NCBI GenBank assembly: GCA_030528345.1
Contig: JAUMZB010000011.1
Coordinates: 1 to 51,419, forward strand
Direction: 5' to 3'
Length of the DNA stretch: 51,419 nt
Source: Eikenella sp.
Lineage (GTDB): Bacteria; Pseudomonadota; Gammaproteobacteria; Burkholderiales; Neisseriaceae
Positions within the stretch are counted from its first letter, which is position 1; each line of letters begins with the position of its first letter. Under the pieces are notes generated by a model that had not been told where the DNA came from, ran no database searches, and worked only from the letters and a program-made list of their open reading frames with translations. The position numbers were made by a program, and so were the translations under genes. This document shows, piece after piece, positions 1 through 9,787 of the stretch.

Positions 1-47
1 ACATTCTGCTTGTAAGGCAGACGCTCTACCAACTGAGCTAATCACCC
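1..47 (-). tRNA. tRNA-Val (anticodon TAC), partial
   Basis: On the minus strand the 5' part of a tRNA reads GGGTGATTAGCTCAGTTGG, followed by an anticodon arm TCTGC-CTTACAA-GCAGA. The anticodon is TAC, hence valine. The T arm and 3' acceptor strand lie beyond the window edge. The D-arm sequence GCTCAGTTGGTAGAGC is canonical. Confidence 0.93.
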
Positions 48-248
48 GGTGAAACGGTTTCCGCATCGCTGCGAAGCGCGTATTAAAACAAAATCCCGCT
101 GCGGTTGCAAGCCCTTTCTACGCCGGATACACGCCGCATCGGCAAACAACTGAAAACAATCAGCTTAAAATTTCATTCAGGTATCTAAACAGGCTGCCTA
201 ATCCAAGCAGGCCGCTGCGGATGGCGGCGGCCTGCAAAACCAGCCGGT

Positions 249-2636
249 TTACTGTTTCAGTTCTTTAGCCAGATAGAGCCAAGTTTCAATCACGGTATCG
301 GGGTTGAGGGAAATGGTTTCGATCCCCTCTTCCACCAGCCATTTGGCGAAATCCGGATGGTCGGACGGGCCTTGGCCGCAAATGCCCACGTATTTGTTCA
401 ACTTGCGGCAGGCCTGGATGGCCAGGTGCAGCATCACTTTTACCGCCGGATCACGCTCGTCGAATGTGCCGGCAATCGGGCCGCCGCTGTCGCGGTCCAC
501 GCCCAAAGTGAGCTGGGTCATGTCGTTGGAGCCGATGGAGAAGCCGTCGAAATACTTCAGGAACTGCTCGGCCAGCACCGCATTGGTGGGCAGCTCGCAC
601 ATCATGATCAGGCGCAAACCGTTCTGGCCGCGCTCCAAGCCGTTTTCCTTCAACGCCTTGATCACGGCCTCCGCTTCATGCAGGGTACGCACGAAAGGAA
701 TCATGATTTCCACATTGGTCAGACCCATGTCGTCGCGCACGCGCTTCAGGGCACGGCACTCCAAAGCGAAGCAGTCTTTAAACGCTTCCGACACATAGCG
801 GGCGGCGCCGCGGAAACCCAGCATCGGGTTTTCTTCATGCGGCTCGTACAGATTGCCGCCGATCAGGTTGGCGTATTCGTTGGATTTGAAATCGGACATC
901 CGCACGATGACTTTTTTCGGATAAACCGAAGCGGCCAAAGTAGACACGCCTTCGGCAATTTTATCCACATAGAAATCCACCGGTGAAGCATAACCGGCAA
1001 TACGGTCGGCAATCACGGCTTTCAAGTCGCCGTCCTGACGGTCGAATTCCAGCAGGGCTTTGGGGTGGATGCCGATCTGGCGGTTGATGATGAATTCCAT
1101 GCGTGCCAAACCGATGCCTTCGCTGGGCAGGTTGGCAAAGCCGAAAGCCAGTTCGGGGTTGCCCACGTTCATCATGATTTTGGCCGGCGCTTCGGGCATA
1201 TTGTCCAGAGCCAGATCAATCACCTCTACTTTCAGCAGGCCGTCGTAAATCAGGCCGGTGTCGCCTTCCGCGCAAGAAACGGTCACTTCTTGGCCGTCTT
1301 TCAACACCTCGGTGGCATTACCGCAGCCGACCACGGCCGGAATGCCCAATTCGCGGGCGATGATGGCGGCGTGACAGGTACGGCCGCCGCGGTTGGTCAC
1401 GATGGCGGAAGCACGTTTCATCACCGGCTCCCAATCGGGGTCGGTCATGTCGGTCACCAGCACATCGCCGGCCTGAACCTGATCCATTTCGGAAGCGTCT
1501 TTAATCAGGCGAACTTTGCCTTGGCCCACTTTCTGGCCGATGGCGCGGCCTTCGCACAATACTTCGGATTTGCTGTCGATGCGGTAACGGCGCAGGGTGC
1601 TGTTGCGGTCTTCCTGCGATTTCACGGTCTCGGGGCGCGCCTGCAGAATATACAGCTTGCCGTCCACGCCGTCGCGACCCCATTCCACGTCCATCGGGCG
1701 GCCGTAGTGTTCTTCGATGATCAGCGCATATTTGGCCAATTCGGTGATTTCTTCGTCGCTAATCGAGAAACGCTTGCGCTCGGCTTCGTCCACATCCACC
1801 ACCTGCACCGATTTGCCGGCCTCGGCGGTGTCGGTGAAGGTCATTTTGATCAGTTTGGAACCCATGGTTTTGCGCAGAATGGCCGGACGGCCGGCGCGCA
1901 AAGTGGGCTTGTGTACATAGAATTCGTCGGGATTCACCGCGCCTTGCACCACGGTTTCGCCCAAGCCGTAAGAAGCGGTTACGAAAACCACTTGGTCGAA
2001 ACCGGATTCGGTATCCATGGTGAACATCACACCGGCCGCACCGCTGTCGGAGCGCACCATGCGCTGCACGCCGGCGGACAGCGCCACCACGTCGTGGGCA
2101 AAACCTTTGTGCACGCGGTAGGAAATGGCGCGGTCGTTATACAGCGAGGCGAACACATGCTTCATGGCCGCCTTTACATTTTCCAAACCGTTGATGTTGA
2201 GGAAGGTTTCCTGCTGGCCGGCAAAAGAGGCATCGGGCAGGTCTTCAGCGGTGGCGGAAGAACGGACGGCCACGGAGATTTGGTCGGTGCCCGCGTCGGC
2301 CACCATTTTTTCCCAGGCTACCTGAATATCGGCATCCAAATCGGCCGGGAACGGGGTATCCAAAATCCACTGGCGGATTTCTTTGCCCACCCGTGCCAGC
2401 TCGGTCACGTCTTCCACATCCAATGCGGCCAGCACGGCAGAAATGCGCTCGCCCAAGCCTTCGTGGGCCAAAAATTTGCGGTAGGCATCGGCAGTGGTGG
2501 CAAAGCCACCCGGCACGCGCACCCCTTTTTCGGTGAGCTGACTGATCATTTCGCCCAAAGAGGCGTTTTTGCCGCCAACGCTTTCCACGTCGGTCATGCG
2601 CAGGTTTTCAAACCAAATTACATTGTTACCGGCCAT
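249..2636 (-). CDS. ppsA: Phosphoenolpyruvate synthase (pyruvate, water dikinase)
   Basis: Converts pyruvate, ATP and water to phosphoenolpyruvate, AMP and phosphate, the entry step of gluconeogenesis; cytosolic. The 795-residue length is normal for the family. The order is an N-terminal ATP-grasp pyruvate/ATP-binding domain ([10 protein letters not shown] near residue 22), a central swivelling domain with the phospho-accepting His422 in [21 protein letters not shown], and a C-terminal PEP-binding barrel ending with the catalytic Cys region [13 protein letters not shown]. The start is the ATG at 2636, giving [12 protein letters not shown]. It is divergent from its regulatory kinase/phosphorylase gene at 3002, the arrangement expected for a PpsA/PSRP pair. 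A degenerate DUS lies downstream near 190. Confidence 0.97.
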   Translation of the reverse strand: MAGNNVIWFENLRMTDVESVGGKNASLGEMISQLTEKGVRVPGGFATTADAYRKFLAHEGLGERISAVLAALDVEDVTELARVGKEIRQWILDTPFPADLDADIQVAWEKMVADAGTDQISVAVRSSATAEDLPDASFAGQQETFLNINGLENVKAAMKHVFASLYNDRAISYRVHKGFAHDVVALSAGVQRMVRSDSGAAGVMFTMDTESGFDQVVFVTASYGLGETVVQGAVNPDEFYVHKPTLRAGRPAILRKTMGSKLIKMTFTDTAEAGKSVQVVDVDEAERKRFSISDEEITELAKYALIIEEHYGRPMDVEWGRDGVDGKLYILQARPETVKSQEDRNSTLRRYRIDSKSEVLCEGRAIGQKVGQGKVRLIKDASEMDQVQAGDVLVTDMTDPDWEPVMKRASAIVTNRGGRTCHAAIIARELGIPAVVGCGNATEVLKDGQEVTVSCAEGDTGLIYDGLLKVEVIDLALDNMPEAPAKIMMNVGNPELAFGFANLPSEGIGLARMEFIINRQIGIHPKALLEFDRQDGDLKAVIADRIAGYASPVDFYVDKIAEGVSTLAASVYPKKVIVRMSDFKSNEYANLIGGNLYEPHEENPMLGFRGAARYVSEAFKDCFALECRALKRVRDDMGLTNVEIMIPFVRTLHEAEAVIKALKENGLERGQNGLRLIMMCELPTNAVLAEQFLKYFDGFSIGSNDMTQLTLGVDRDSGGPIAGTFDERDPAVKVMLHLAIQACRKLNKYVGICGQGPSDHPDFAKWLVEEGIETISLNPDTVIETWLYLAKELKQ

Positions 2637-3001
2637 TGCTTGTGTTCCGTTTGTTTAGGATGCCGAATCCGGCGGCATCCGCAGGTTGAAAAAGGAAAAA
2701 TCCAAGTAAAGAAAAGCGGCGTTATTCTAACGGTTGGGATACTTTCTGTCATGCCCTTTTATGCACTTATCCGCCGATTACCGGGCTCAAGCATCTACTC
2801 TATCATCATGATTCCTAAACCACTTTTCAGATACCGCCAACCAAGTGCCGCAACTTAGCCAAAAAAAACAGACACTTCTTCCGCCTGTTTTTGCTGCATT
2901 GCAACAGCGCCTGCCGCCGGGCGGCGCAGAGGCCGGGGCGGCACAGCGCACAAAATGCTAAAATGCGCGCTTTCCATCGGGCTACCTGAAAGGAACGCAC
3001 C
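2637..3001. other. Divergent intergenic region between ppsA and its regulator
   Basis: A 365-bp spacer that must hold the promoters for both divergent genes. The part near ppsA is comparatively AT-rich. The part near 2880-2945 is GC-rich and has no convincing gene. A DUS (GGGCTACCTGAAA, 2980-2992) ends in the bases that form the Shine-Dalgarno AAAGGA of the downstream gene. Confidence 0.5.
2956..2964 (+). promoter_or_regulatory. Extended -10 promoter element for the PEP synthase regulator
   Basis: TGCTAAAAT matches a TGN-TANAAT extended -10, about 37 bases before the ATG at 3002. No convincing -35 is visible, which is tolerable for extended -10 promoters. Confidence 0.45.
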
Positions 3002-3823
3002 ATGCCCCACTGCCGCCACGCCATCTTTATTTCCGACCGCACCGGCCTCACCGCCGAAGGCATGGGCGACGCCCTGCTCAACCAATTCGACGGCATCGAA
3101 TTCAAACGCCTCACCTACCGCTTCATCGACAACTCCGAAAAAGCCGAAAAAGCAGTGGAAGACATCAACCGCATCGCGGCCGAATGCAATCTGCGCCCCA
3201 TTATTTTCACCAGCATCGTCAATGAAAACATCCGCAACATCGTCAAAAAAAGCGCCGGCCTGCACCTGAGCTTTTACGACGCCTTCATCAGCCAGCTGGA
3301 AATCGAACTCGATGTGGCCGCCAACCACCAAGTCGGCCGCACCCACGGCATTCAGGACACCGAGCGCTACGATGCGCGCATGGAGGCGGTCAACTTTTCG
3401 CTCAACCACGACGACGGCGTGTCCGCCAAAGACCTCGCCCATGCCGATGTGATTCTGATGGGCGTCTCCCGCAGCGGCAAAACCCCCACCTGCCTCTATC
3501 TGGCTCTGCAATACGGCATCCGCGCCGCCAACTACCCGCTCACGCCCGACGATTTGGCGGTCACCGAACTGCCCAAAATGCTCAAGCCCTTCAAAAACAA
3601 AATCTACGGCCTCACCATCGACCCCGCCCGCCTGCACCACATCCGCACCGAGCGGCGCCCCGACTCCAAATACGCCAGCGTGGACAACTGCCGCAGCGAA
3701 GTGAACGAAGCCGAATCCATGTTCCGCCAGCACGGCATTCCGTTTACCAGCACCACCCACAAATCGGTGGAAGAGTTGGCCGCCAGCATCATGCTGGCCT
3801 GCAAACTGCAACGCCGCTTTTGA
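3002..3823 (+). CDS. ppsR: PEP synthase regulatory protein (kinase and pyrophosphorylase, DUF299)
   Basis: A bifunctional serine/threonine kinase and pyrophosphorylase. It inactivates PEP synthase by ADP-dependent phosphorylation of a threonine next to the catalytic histidine, and reactivates it by phosphorolysis. At 273 residues it has family length. The signature is the P-loop [10 protein letters not shown] at residues 154-163, with the conserved N-terminal [13 protein letters not shown]. The start ATG at 3002 follows AAAGGAACGCACC, a good Shine-Dalgarno that overlaps the end of a DUS. Divergence from ppsA supports the assignment. A DUS-pair hairpin follows the stop codon. Confidence 0.94.
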   Translation: MPHCRHAIFISDRTGLTAEGMGDALLNQFDGIEFKRLTYRFIDNSEKAEKAVEDINRIAAECNLRPIIFTSIVNENIRNIVKKSAGLHLSFYDAFISQLEIELDVAANHQVGRTHGIQDTERYDARMEAVNFSLNHDDGVSAKDLAHADVILMGVSRSGKTPTCLYLALQYGIRAANYPLTPDDLAVTELPKMLKPFKNKIYGLTIDPARLHHIRTERRPDSKYASVDNCRSEVNEAESMFRQHGIPFTSTTHKSVEELAASIMLACKLQRRF

Positions 3824-3851
3824 TTGGCTGCACACTCATCCACAAACGGCC

Positions 3852-3882
3852 AAGGCTGCCTGAAACGCTTTCAGGCAGCCTT
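3852..3882. terminator. DUS inverted pair, likely bidirectional terminator
   Basis: AAGGCTGCCTGAAA and its exact reverse complement are separated by CGC, followed by TTTG. It sits between the convergent ppsR and prmB ends. It uses the AGGCTGCCTGAA variant rather than the commoner AGGCTACCTGAA. Confidence 0.7.
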
Positions 3883-3923
3883 TGCTTTGATTGTGTATTG
3901 TTTAAGAAATCAACGCAGCGCAA

Positions 3924-4826
3924 TCAAGGCTTTTCGCCCAGCAATTCTTCGCGCGTCAGCAAAAACACAAAACCGTCGCCGCCGGAAGTGTCCAACCAAG
4001 TGAAAGGCAGCTCGGGATAAGCGGCTTCCAAGGCCTCGCGGTTGTGGCCGATTTCCACCAGCAGCACGCCGCGCGGATTGAGGTATTTGGCGGCGCACAG
4101 CAGGATTTGGCGGGTGGCGTCCAAGCCGTCTTCCCCGCTGCCCAACGACAACTCCGGCTCGTGCAGATACTCCTCTGGCAAGGCCGCCACGCTGTCGGCA
4201 TCCACATAAGGCGGGTTGGACACAATCAGATCGTAAGTGCCTTCCAAACCCTCAAACAAATCGGTGTGGATCAATTGGATGCGCGCTGCCAAACCGTAGT
4301 TTTCCACATTGACGGCGGCCACTTCCAAAGCATCCAGGCTGATGTCCACCGCGTCGATGTCGGCATCGGGATAATGATGCGCCATCTGCACCGCCAAACA
4401 ACCGCTGCCGGTACACAAGTCCAGCGCACGGTGCACCAACTCCTCATGCTCGATCCACGGCCGCAGCGGCTCGCCGAGCAACTCGTAAATAAAAGAACGC
4501 GGCACAATCACCCGTTCGTCCACATAAAAATCGAAACCGCCCTGCCAAGCCTGACGGGTCAGGTAGGCAACCGGCACGCGCTCTGCCACCCGCCGCCGCG
4601 CCAAGGCCAGCACCGCATCGATTTCCTGCGGCAACAGCACAGCATCGAGATAAGGATCGAGTTGGTCCAAAGGCAGATGGAGGGTGTGCAGAATCAGATA
4701 GGCGGCTTCGTCGTGCGCATTGTCGCTGCCGTGGCCGAACGCCAGCCCGGCTTCGTTGAAACGGCTGACGCAGAAGCGCAGCAGATCGCGCACGGTTTTG
4801 AGATGGGAAGAAGCGGAAGCAAACAT
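3924..4826 (-). CDS. prmB: Ribosomal protein uL3 N5-glutamine methyltransferase PrmB
   Basis: A SAM-dependent methyltransferase that modifies a glutamine of ribosomal protein L3 (HemK/PrmA-like fold). The 300-residue product has the SAM-binding motif DLCTGSGCLAV (residues 136-146), an acidic VDIS after strand 2 (160-163), and the glutamine-binding NPPY at 204-207. I took the ATG at 4826 because GAAGGAACC lies about ten bases upstream; an in-frame ATG at 4883 would add 19 residues lacking family similarity. It is probably co-transcribed with pepD, which lies 88 bases upstream on the same strand. PrmB is favoured over PrmC by length and by the N-terminal helical domain, but the distinction is by similarity only. 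Confidence 0.9.
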   Translation of the reverse strand: MFASASSHLKTVRDLLRFCVSRFNEAGLAFGHGSDNAHDEAAYLILHTLHLPLDQLDPYLDAVLLPQEIDAVLALARRRVAERVPVAYLTRQAWQGGFDFYVDERVIVPRSFIYELLGEPLRPWIEHEELVHRALDLCTGSGCLAVQMAHHYPDADIDAVDISLDALEVAAVNVENYGLAARIQLIHTDLFEGLEGTYDLIVSNPPYVDADSVAALPEEYLHEPELSLGSGEDGLDATRQILLCAAKYLNPRGVLLVEIGHNREALEAAYPELPFTWLDTSGGDGFVFLLTREELLGEKP

Positions 4827-4914
4827 CGGTGCGGTTCCTTCAATCAGGATAAGGGGCGGCCAAGCGGCAACAGGATACGGCAACGGGCTGCTTTCAGGTA
4901 GCCTGAAGCGGGAT

Positions 4915-6360
4915 TTAGGGCGTCTGTTTCAGCAAAGCCAGCAAAATCTGCCAGCAGTCGGCCACGCTGTCGATATGCAGCCGCTCGCGCGGCGTGTGCG
5001 CGTCTTCGATGGTGGGGCCGAAGGAAACCATTTCCACCTGCGGCAGACGCTCGCTCATCAGCCCGCACTCCAAGCCGGCATGAATCACCTCTACTTTCGG
5101 TTCGCGGCCGAAATGCGCACGGAACACTTCTTGGGTAACGGCAAACAAGCGGGACGTCGCATCCGGCGTCCACGCCGGATAATCTTCCGCCAACACCAGC
5201 TTGGCGCCGGCCAAATCGGCCACCGCAGCCAAGCGGCGGCTGAGCGCGTCTTTCGGGCTTTCCAAGAGCGAGCGCATCAGCAGGCAGAGATGCAGCTGCC
5301 CGGCATCGCTCTGCGCCACACTGAAGCAGAGGGACGTTTCCACGATGCCGGGAAAATCGTCGCTCCAACGCAGCACGCCGTCGGGCAGCGCACACAGCAA
5401 GGCCGCCGCACGGCGGCTGTCTTCGGCGCAGAACGCCCGGCCGTCATGCGCCACCGCTTCGGCGCAGATAAAAAACTGCGCGGCATGGCTGCCCAACTCG
5501 GCACGGGCGGCGTTTTCCGCCTCTTGCAACAGCGCGGCCAATGCCTCGCCCTGTCCGGCGGGCAACACGATTTCCGCCACCGCTTCGCGCGGAATCACAT
5601 TGCACAGCCGGCCGCCTGCAAACGCGGCCAGATGCCAGCCGGGGCTACCTGAAAGCCGGTATAAAGTATCGGCCAGCAAGGTAATCGCATTGCCGCGCCC
5701 GCGGTGGATGTCGATGCCGGAATGGCCGCCGCGCAAACCGCCCACGGTAATGCGCCAGCGCTCACCCGCCACCGCCTCCCGCCGCAGCGGCAGCGTGATT
5801 TCCGCATCGCGCCCGCCGGCGCAGCCCAGATAAATGCTGCCGTTTTCTTCGGTGTCCAGATTGAGCAGATAACGGCCGTTCAGCCAGTCGCCGCGCACCC
5901 CGCGCACCCCGCCCATGCCGATTTCCTCTTCCACCGTCAGCAGCACTTCCAGCGGCGGATGCTCGATGTCGTCGGCAAACAGCACCGCCAGCGCCATGGC
6001 GGCGCCGATGCCGTTGTCCGCGCCCAAAGTGGTGTGGTCGGCATACACCCAGCCGTCGCGAATCTGCGGGCGGATGGGGTCGCGCACGAAATCGTGCGCC
6101 GATTCGGGCGTTTTCTGCGCCACCATATCGATGTGCGCCTGCAAAATCACACCGGCCTTCTCCGCCATGCCCGCCCCGTACGCCGGCTTGGACAAATACA
6201 GATTGCCGGTTTCGTCTTGGCGCACCGACAAGCCTTGCTCCTGCGCGCGCCGGCTGATCAACGCCGCCAATTCGGCCTCATGGTAAGTAGGGTGCGGAAT
6301 GGCGCAGATGTCGGCAAACCATTGCCAAACAGAGGCCGGCTCAAGGGTGCGGATGGGCAT
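4915..6360 (-). CDS. pepD: Aminoacyl-histidine dipeptidase (PepD, M20 family)
   Basis: A cytosolic zinc dipeptidase that hydrolyses Xaa-His dipeptides such as carnosine and other unspecific dipeptides. The product has 481 residues, the usual PepD length. Metal-site motifs are in order: His76 and Asp78 in QAHIDMV, bridging Asp115 in GADNGIG, the glutamate cluster EEEIGMGG at 144-151, and Asp169 in NLDTEE. The start at 6360 (MPIRTLEP) is preceded by GAAGGAACG; the frame stays open 38 codons upstream without similarity. The region just upstream holds a DUS pair (about 6460-6516) shared with the divergent pgk promoter region. Confidence 0.93.
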   Translation of the reverse strand: MPIRTLEPASVWQWFADICAIPHPTYHEAELAALISRRAQEQGLSVRQDETGNLYLSKPAYGAGMAEKAGVILQAHIDMVAQKTPESAHDFVRDPIRPQIRDGWVYADHTTLGADNGIGAAMALAVLFADDIEHPPLEVLLTVEEEIGMGGVRGVRGDWLNGRYLLNLDTEENGSIYLGCAGGRDAEITLPLRREAVAGERWRITVGGLRGGHSGIDIHRGRGNAITLLADTLYRLSGSPGWHLAAFAGGRLCNVIPREAVAEIVLPAGQGEALAALLQEAENAARAELGSHAAQFFICAEAVAHDGRAFCAEDSRRAAALLCALPDGVLRWSDDFPGIVETSLCFSVAQSDAGQLHLCLLMRSLLESPKDALSRRLAAVADLAGAKLVLAEDYPAWTPDATSRLFAVTQEVFRAHFGREPKVEVIHAGLECGLMSERLPQVEMVSFGPTIEDAHTPRERLHIDSVADCWQILLALLKQTP

Positions 6361-6594
6361 ACGGCGTTCCTTCGCTGGGGCGGAATCAATAAAAAGCGGC
6401 GCAGTATAGTCGGATGCCGCCGCCGCTGTCGATAGCCCGCCCCGCAACCGCCTCCCAAGGCTACCTGAAAACACAAGACAGGAGTTCCCACGCGGTCGGC
6501 GCTTTCAGGTAGCCTGCCGCCGCGTTTGCCCGGATTTCGCGTTTATAAGATAATGCGCGCCGTTTCAAACCACTCCGACAAAAAGAGCAAACAA

Positions 6595-7776
6595 ATGGCC
6601 TTTCTGAAACTGACCGAACAAGACGTGCGCGGCAAAACCGTGCTTATCCGCGCCGACCTCAACGTGCCGCTGAAAGACGGCCAAATCGGCGACGACACCC
6701 GCATCCGCGCCTCCATGGCTTCCGTGCGCTACTGCCTGGAAAACGGCGCCGCCGTGATTCTGATGAGCCACTTGGGCCGCCCCACCGAAGGCGTATGCAC
6801 GGTCGAAGACGATCTGGCGCCGGTAGCCGCGCGCGTGGGCGAACTGCTGGGTTTGAAGGTGAGCGTGGCCGGCGATTGGCGCGCCCATCCGCCCAAACCT
6901 CAGGCCGGCGAAGTGGTGATGCTGCAAAACGTGCGCGTGAACGTGGGCGAGAAGAAAAACCGGGCCGAGCTCGGCCAAGCCTACGCCGCCCTGTGCGATA
7001 TTTATGTGAACGATGCCTTCGGCACCGCCCACCGCGCCGAAGCCTCGCTGGTGGCCGCGGCCGAAGCCGCCCCGCTGGCCTGCGCCGGCGTGCTCTTGGC
7101 CGCCGAACTCGACGCGCTGGGCAAAGCACTGCAAGAACCCGCCCGCCCGATGGTGGCCATCGTAGCCGGCGGCAAAGTCTCCACCAAGCTCACCATTCTC
7201 GACAGCCTGGCCGACAAAGTGGACCAATTGATTGTGGGCGGCGGCATCGCCAACACCTTCCTGCAGGCCGCCGGCCACCCCATCGGCCGCTCGCTGGCCG
7301 AGGCCGATCTGGTGGACGAAGCGCGCAAAATCACCGCAAAAATGGCGGCCAAAGGCGGCGTGGTGCCGCTGCCCACCGATGTGGTGTGCGCCAAAGAATT
7401 TGCCGAAACCGCCTCCGCCCAAATCAAGCCGATTGGGGAAGTGGCCGACGACGACCTGATTCTGGACATCGGCCCGCAATCGGCCGCCGCCTTGGCCGAC
7501 ATGCTGAAACAGGCCGGCACCATTGTGTGGAACGGCCCGGTGGGGGTATTTGAGTTTGCCCCATTCGCCGAGGGCACCCGCGTGATGGCCGAAGCGATTG
7601 CCGCAAGCCCCGCGTTTTCCATCGCCGGCGGCGGCGACACCTTGGCCGCCATTGCCAAGTTCGGCATCACCGAACGCATCGGCTATATTTCCACCGGCGG
7701 CGGCGCGTTTTTGGAGTTTTTGGAAGGCAAACAACTGCCCGGCGTGGCGGTGTTGGAAAAACGCGCCCAAGGCTGA
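6595..7776 (+). CDS. pgk: Phosphoglycerate kinase
   Basis: Catalyses reversible phosphate transfer between 1,3-bisphosphoglycerate and ADP in glycolysis and gluconeogenesis. The 393-residue protein shows RADLNVPL near residue 20, SHLGRP near 59, the nucleotide-binding loop around AGGKVSTKL, and the C-terminal GGGDT and STGGGAFLE motifs. I chose the ATG at 6595 ([11 protein letters not shown]), since the 23 codons before it do not resemble Pgk. The Shine-Dalgarno is weak (AAAGAG). It is convergent with aroG across a DUS hairpin. The window also carries gapA at the other end, so the two consecutive glycolytic genes are unlinked here. Confidence 0.97.
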   Translation: MAFLKLTEQDVRGKTVLIRADLNVPLKDGQIGDDTRIRASMASVRYCLENGAAVILMSHLGRPTEGVCTVEDDLAPVAARVGELLGLKVSVAGDWRAHPPKPQAGEVVMLQNVRVNVGEKKNRAELGQAYAALCDIYVNDAFGTAHRAEASLVAAAEAAPLACAGVLLAAELDALGKALQEPARPMVAIVAGGKVSTKLTILDSLADKVDQLIVGGGIANTFLQAAGHPIGRSLAEADLVDEARKITAKMAAKGGVVPLPTDVVCAKEFAETASAQIKPIGEVADDDLILDIGPQSAAALADMLKQAGTIVWNGPVGVFEFAPFAEGTRVMAEAIAASPAFSIAGGGDTLAAIAKFGITERIGYISTGGGAFLEFLEGKQLPGVAVLEKRAQG

Positions 7777-7797
7777 CACCGTTTGCCCGAAACGAAA

Positions 7798-7828
7798 CAG
7801 GCTACCTGAAACGCTTTCAGGTAGCCTG
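7798..7828. terminator. DUS inverted pair, likely bidirectional terminator
   Basis: CAGGCTACCTGAAA and its exact reverse complement flank a CGC loop, with TTT after it, between the convergent pgk and aroG genes. Confidence 0.75.
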
Positions 7829-7874
7829 TTTGGCCTAGGGCGTTGCCGTCAGCCGCCAAAGCGGCAACGCCGGC

Positions 7875-8930
7875 TCAAGCGCCCACTCGCCGGCGGTTGG
7901 CTTCGGCCATCAGCGCCAACAACTCTTCGGTGGCTTCCCAGCCGATGCAGGCGTCGGTAATGCTCTGGCCGTAGGTTTCCGGCTTGTCTTGGCGGCCTTC
8001 CACCAAATGGCTTTCCACCATGATGCCCATAATGTTGTCTTCGCCGTTTTTCAGCTGCGCGGCCACATCGGCGGCCACTTCCATCTGCCGTTTGTAGTCT
8101 TTGCGGCTGTTGGCATGGCTGAAGTCCACCATCAGTTTGGGGCTGACGCCGGCTTTGCCCAACTCGGCGGCGGCGGCTTTCACGTGTTCGCTGCCGTAAT
8201 TCGGCTCTTTGCCGCCGCGCAGAATTACGTGGCAATCCGGGTTGCCGGCGGTGTGCACAATCGCCGAATGGCCGGCTTTGGTGACCGACAGGAAATGGTG
8301 CGGATGGCTGGCGGCGCCGATGGCGTCGATGGCGATTTTCAGATTGCCGTCGGTGCCGTTTTTAAAGCCCACCGGACACGACAGGCCGCTGGCCAACTCG
8401 CGGTGCACCTGGCTTTCGGTGGTGCGCGCGCCGATGGCGCCCCAGGCAATCAGGTCGGCATAATATTGCGGCGTGATCATGTCGAGAAATTCGGTGGAGG
8501 CCGGCATGCCCAAGTTGTTGAGCTCCAACAGCAGGCGGCGCGCCTGGCGCAGGCCGTAATTGATGTCGAAAGTGCCGTCGATGTGCGGATCGTTGATCAT
8601 GCCTTTCCAGCCCACGGTGGTGCGCGGTTTTTCAAAATACACGCGCATCACGATCAGGAGCTCTTTTTCATACTGTTTTTTCAGGGGCAGCAGGCGGGCG
8701 GCGTATTCCAATGCCGCTTTGGGGTCGTGAATCGAACAGGGGCCGATGATCACCAGCAGGCGTTTGTCTTCGCCGTGCACCAGCTTGGCAATCTGGGCGC
8801 GGGTGTCGGCCACCAGATTTTCCGCCTCGCGATTAATCGGCAACTCGTACAGATGGGCAATCGGCGGCAGCAGTTCGTGAATGTCGTTGATGCGCACGTC
8901 GTCGGTGCGGGTTTTGGCGTGGGGGGTCAT
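7875..8930 (-). CDS. aroG: 3-deoxy-7-phosphoheptulonate synthase (DAHP synthase, AroG type)
   Basis: Condenses PEP and erythrose 4-phosphate to DAHP, the first step of aromatic amino acid synthesis. The 351-residue product is a type I enzyme with IGPCSIHDP, the invariant KPRTTVGWKG, GARTTESQVHRE, KNGTDGN and DFSHANSRKD. The start is uncertain: ATG at 8930 gives MTPHAKTRTDDVRI, and an in-frame TTG lies at 8954; neither has a clear Shine-Dalgarno. I prefer the ATG. Overall similarity is to phenylalanine-sensitive AroG of neisserial type, but the feedback amino acid cannot be read from sequence by eye. Confidence 0.93.
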   Translation of the reverse strand: MTPHAKTRTDDVRINDIHELLPPIAHLYELPINREAENLVADTRAQIAKLVHGEDKRLLVIIGPCSIHDPKAALEYAARLLPLKKQYEKELLIVMRVYFEKPRTTVGWKGMINDPHIDGTFDINYGLRQARRLLLELNNLGMPASTEFLDMITPQYYADLIAWGAIGARTTESQVHRELASGLSCPVGFKNGTDGNLKIAIDAIGAASHPHHFLSVTKAGHSAIVHTAGNPDCHVILRGGKEPNYGSEHVKAAAAELGKAGVSPKLMVDFSHANSRKDYKRQMEVAADVAAQLKNGEDNIMGIMVESHLVEGRQDKPETYGQSITDACIGWEATEELLALMAEANRRRVGA

Positions 8931-9121
8931 TTTTGTGGTCGCAATCGTTGTCAAAGGCGGCTATTGTGGCCTGTTTGGCCGACACCCGCAAGCCTCAGAG
9001 ACAACAAGTGGCACAATATGGCTTTCGCCGGCTATGAATCTGTATTCACAAGTATTTAATGTTCAAAAACCTCGCCATTAAAGAATTTTATTCTTGGCAA
9101 TAGCAAAAATAAATCAAATGT

Positions 9122-9149
9122 TTGACCGCCGGTTCAAACACCGTATAAT
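9122..9149 (+). promoter_or_regulatory. Sigma-70 promoter for queF
   Basis: TTGACC (9122-9127) and a perfect TATAAT (9144-9149) are separated by 16 bases. Predicted initiation near 9156 would place the transcript start about 17 bases before the candidate preQ1 aptamer. The surrounding 9030-9120 stretch is unusually AT-rich for this window. Confidence 0.85.
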
Positions 9150-9172
9150 GGCCGCCCTTTAATTTCCCCCGC

Positions 9173-9207
9173 CGTGGTTCGCAAACCTCCCACGTAAAAA
9201 AACTAGC
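9173..9207 (+). promoter_or_regulatory. Candidate preQ1-I riboswitch upstream of queF
   Basis: A five-base-pair P1 stem CGTGG (9173-9177) with CCACG (9190-9194) encloses a 12-base loop, TTCGCAAACCTC. The loop ends in a C just before the stem, where class I aptamers place the preQ1-pairing cytosine. It is followed at once by an A-rich tail, TAAAAAAACTAGC (9195-9207). Loop length, tail and the TTC start of the loop agree with the Bacillus subtilis preQ1-I layout as I recall it. The P2 pseudoknot is weak: only G9181-C9207 and C9182-G9206 are obvious. The tail runs to within seven bases of the queF ATG and no separate Shine-Dalgarno is seen, so translational control is likely. Confidence 0.6.
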
Positions 9208-9213
9208 ACACCC

Positions 9214-9684
9214 ATGAGAACTTCAAACGAGCTCGACGGCCTGACGCTGTTGGGCAAGCAACAAACCGCATACCGCTCCGATTACGCGCCCGAAGTGCTG
9301 GAGGCCTTCGACAACAAACACCCCGGCAACGACTACTTCGTCAAATTCGTCTGCCCCGAATTCACCAGCCTGTGCCCGATGACCGGCCAGCCCGACTTCG
9401 CCACCGTCATCATCCGCTACATTCCCGATAGCAAAATGGTGGAGAGCAAATCGCTCAAACTCTATCTGTTCAGCTTCCGCAACCACGGCGACTTTCACGA
9501 AGACTGCGTCAACATCATCATGAAAGACCTCATCGCCCTGATGGATCCGAAATACATCGAAGTCTTCGGCGAATTCACCCCGCGCGGCGGCATTGCCATC
9601 CACCCCTTCGCCAACTACGGCCGCCCCGGCACGCCGTTTGAAAAAATGGCGTACAAACGCCTGCTGCGCCACGACATGCGGTAA
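9214..9684 (+). CDS. queF: NADPH-dependent 7-cyano-7-deazaguanine reductase QueF
   Basis: Reduces preQ0 to preQ1 in queuosine biosynthesis, a four-electron nitrile-to-amine reduction. The 156-residue product is the short unimodular form of the tunnelling-fold family. Catalytic Cys54 lies in [12 protein letters not shown] with Asp61, the QueF motif ESKSLKLY follows at 77-84, and HGDFHEDC at 91-98. The ATG at 9214 is the only sensible start. A consensus promoter and a candidate preQ1 aptamer lie immediately upstream, and a yhhQ-type deazapurine transporter lies two genes downstream, so the block looks like a small preQ1-responsive unit. Confidence 0.96.
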   Translation: MRTSNELDGLTLLGKQQTAYRSDYAPEVLEAFDNKHPGNDYFVKFVCPEFTSLCPMTGQPDFATVIIRYIPDSKMVESKSLKLYLFSFRNHGDFHEDCVNIIMKDLIALMDPKYIEVFGEFTPRGGIAIHPFANYGRPGTPFEKMAYKRLLRHDMR

Positions 9685-9787
9685 ACCCGCCGCCGACGGT
9701 GCCGCAGCCTCTATTCAGAAAACCTCTACTTCAACCATCGACAACACCAACACGTCCGGCCGCACCGGACCGCTACCCTATTCATTT

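Noticed and set aside
1065..2858. Long plus-strand open frame opposite ppsA
   Set aside because: It is the antisense shadow of ppsA in GC-rich codons. The protein is His- and Gly-rich with no family resemblance.
8949..8954. TTGACA on the minus strand as a -35 for aroG
   Set aside because: It lies only about 20 bases before the chosen ATG, with no -10 in between, and overlaps the alternative TTG start.
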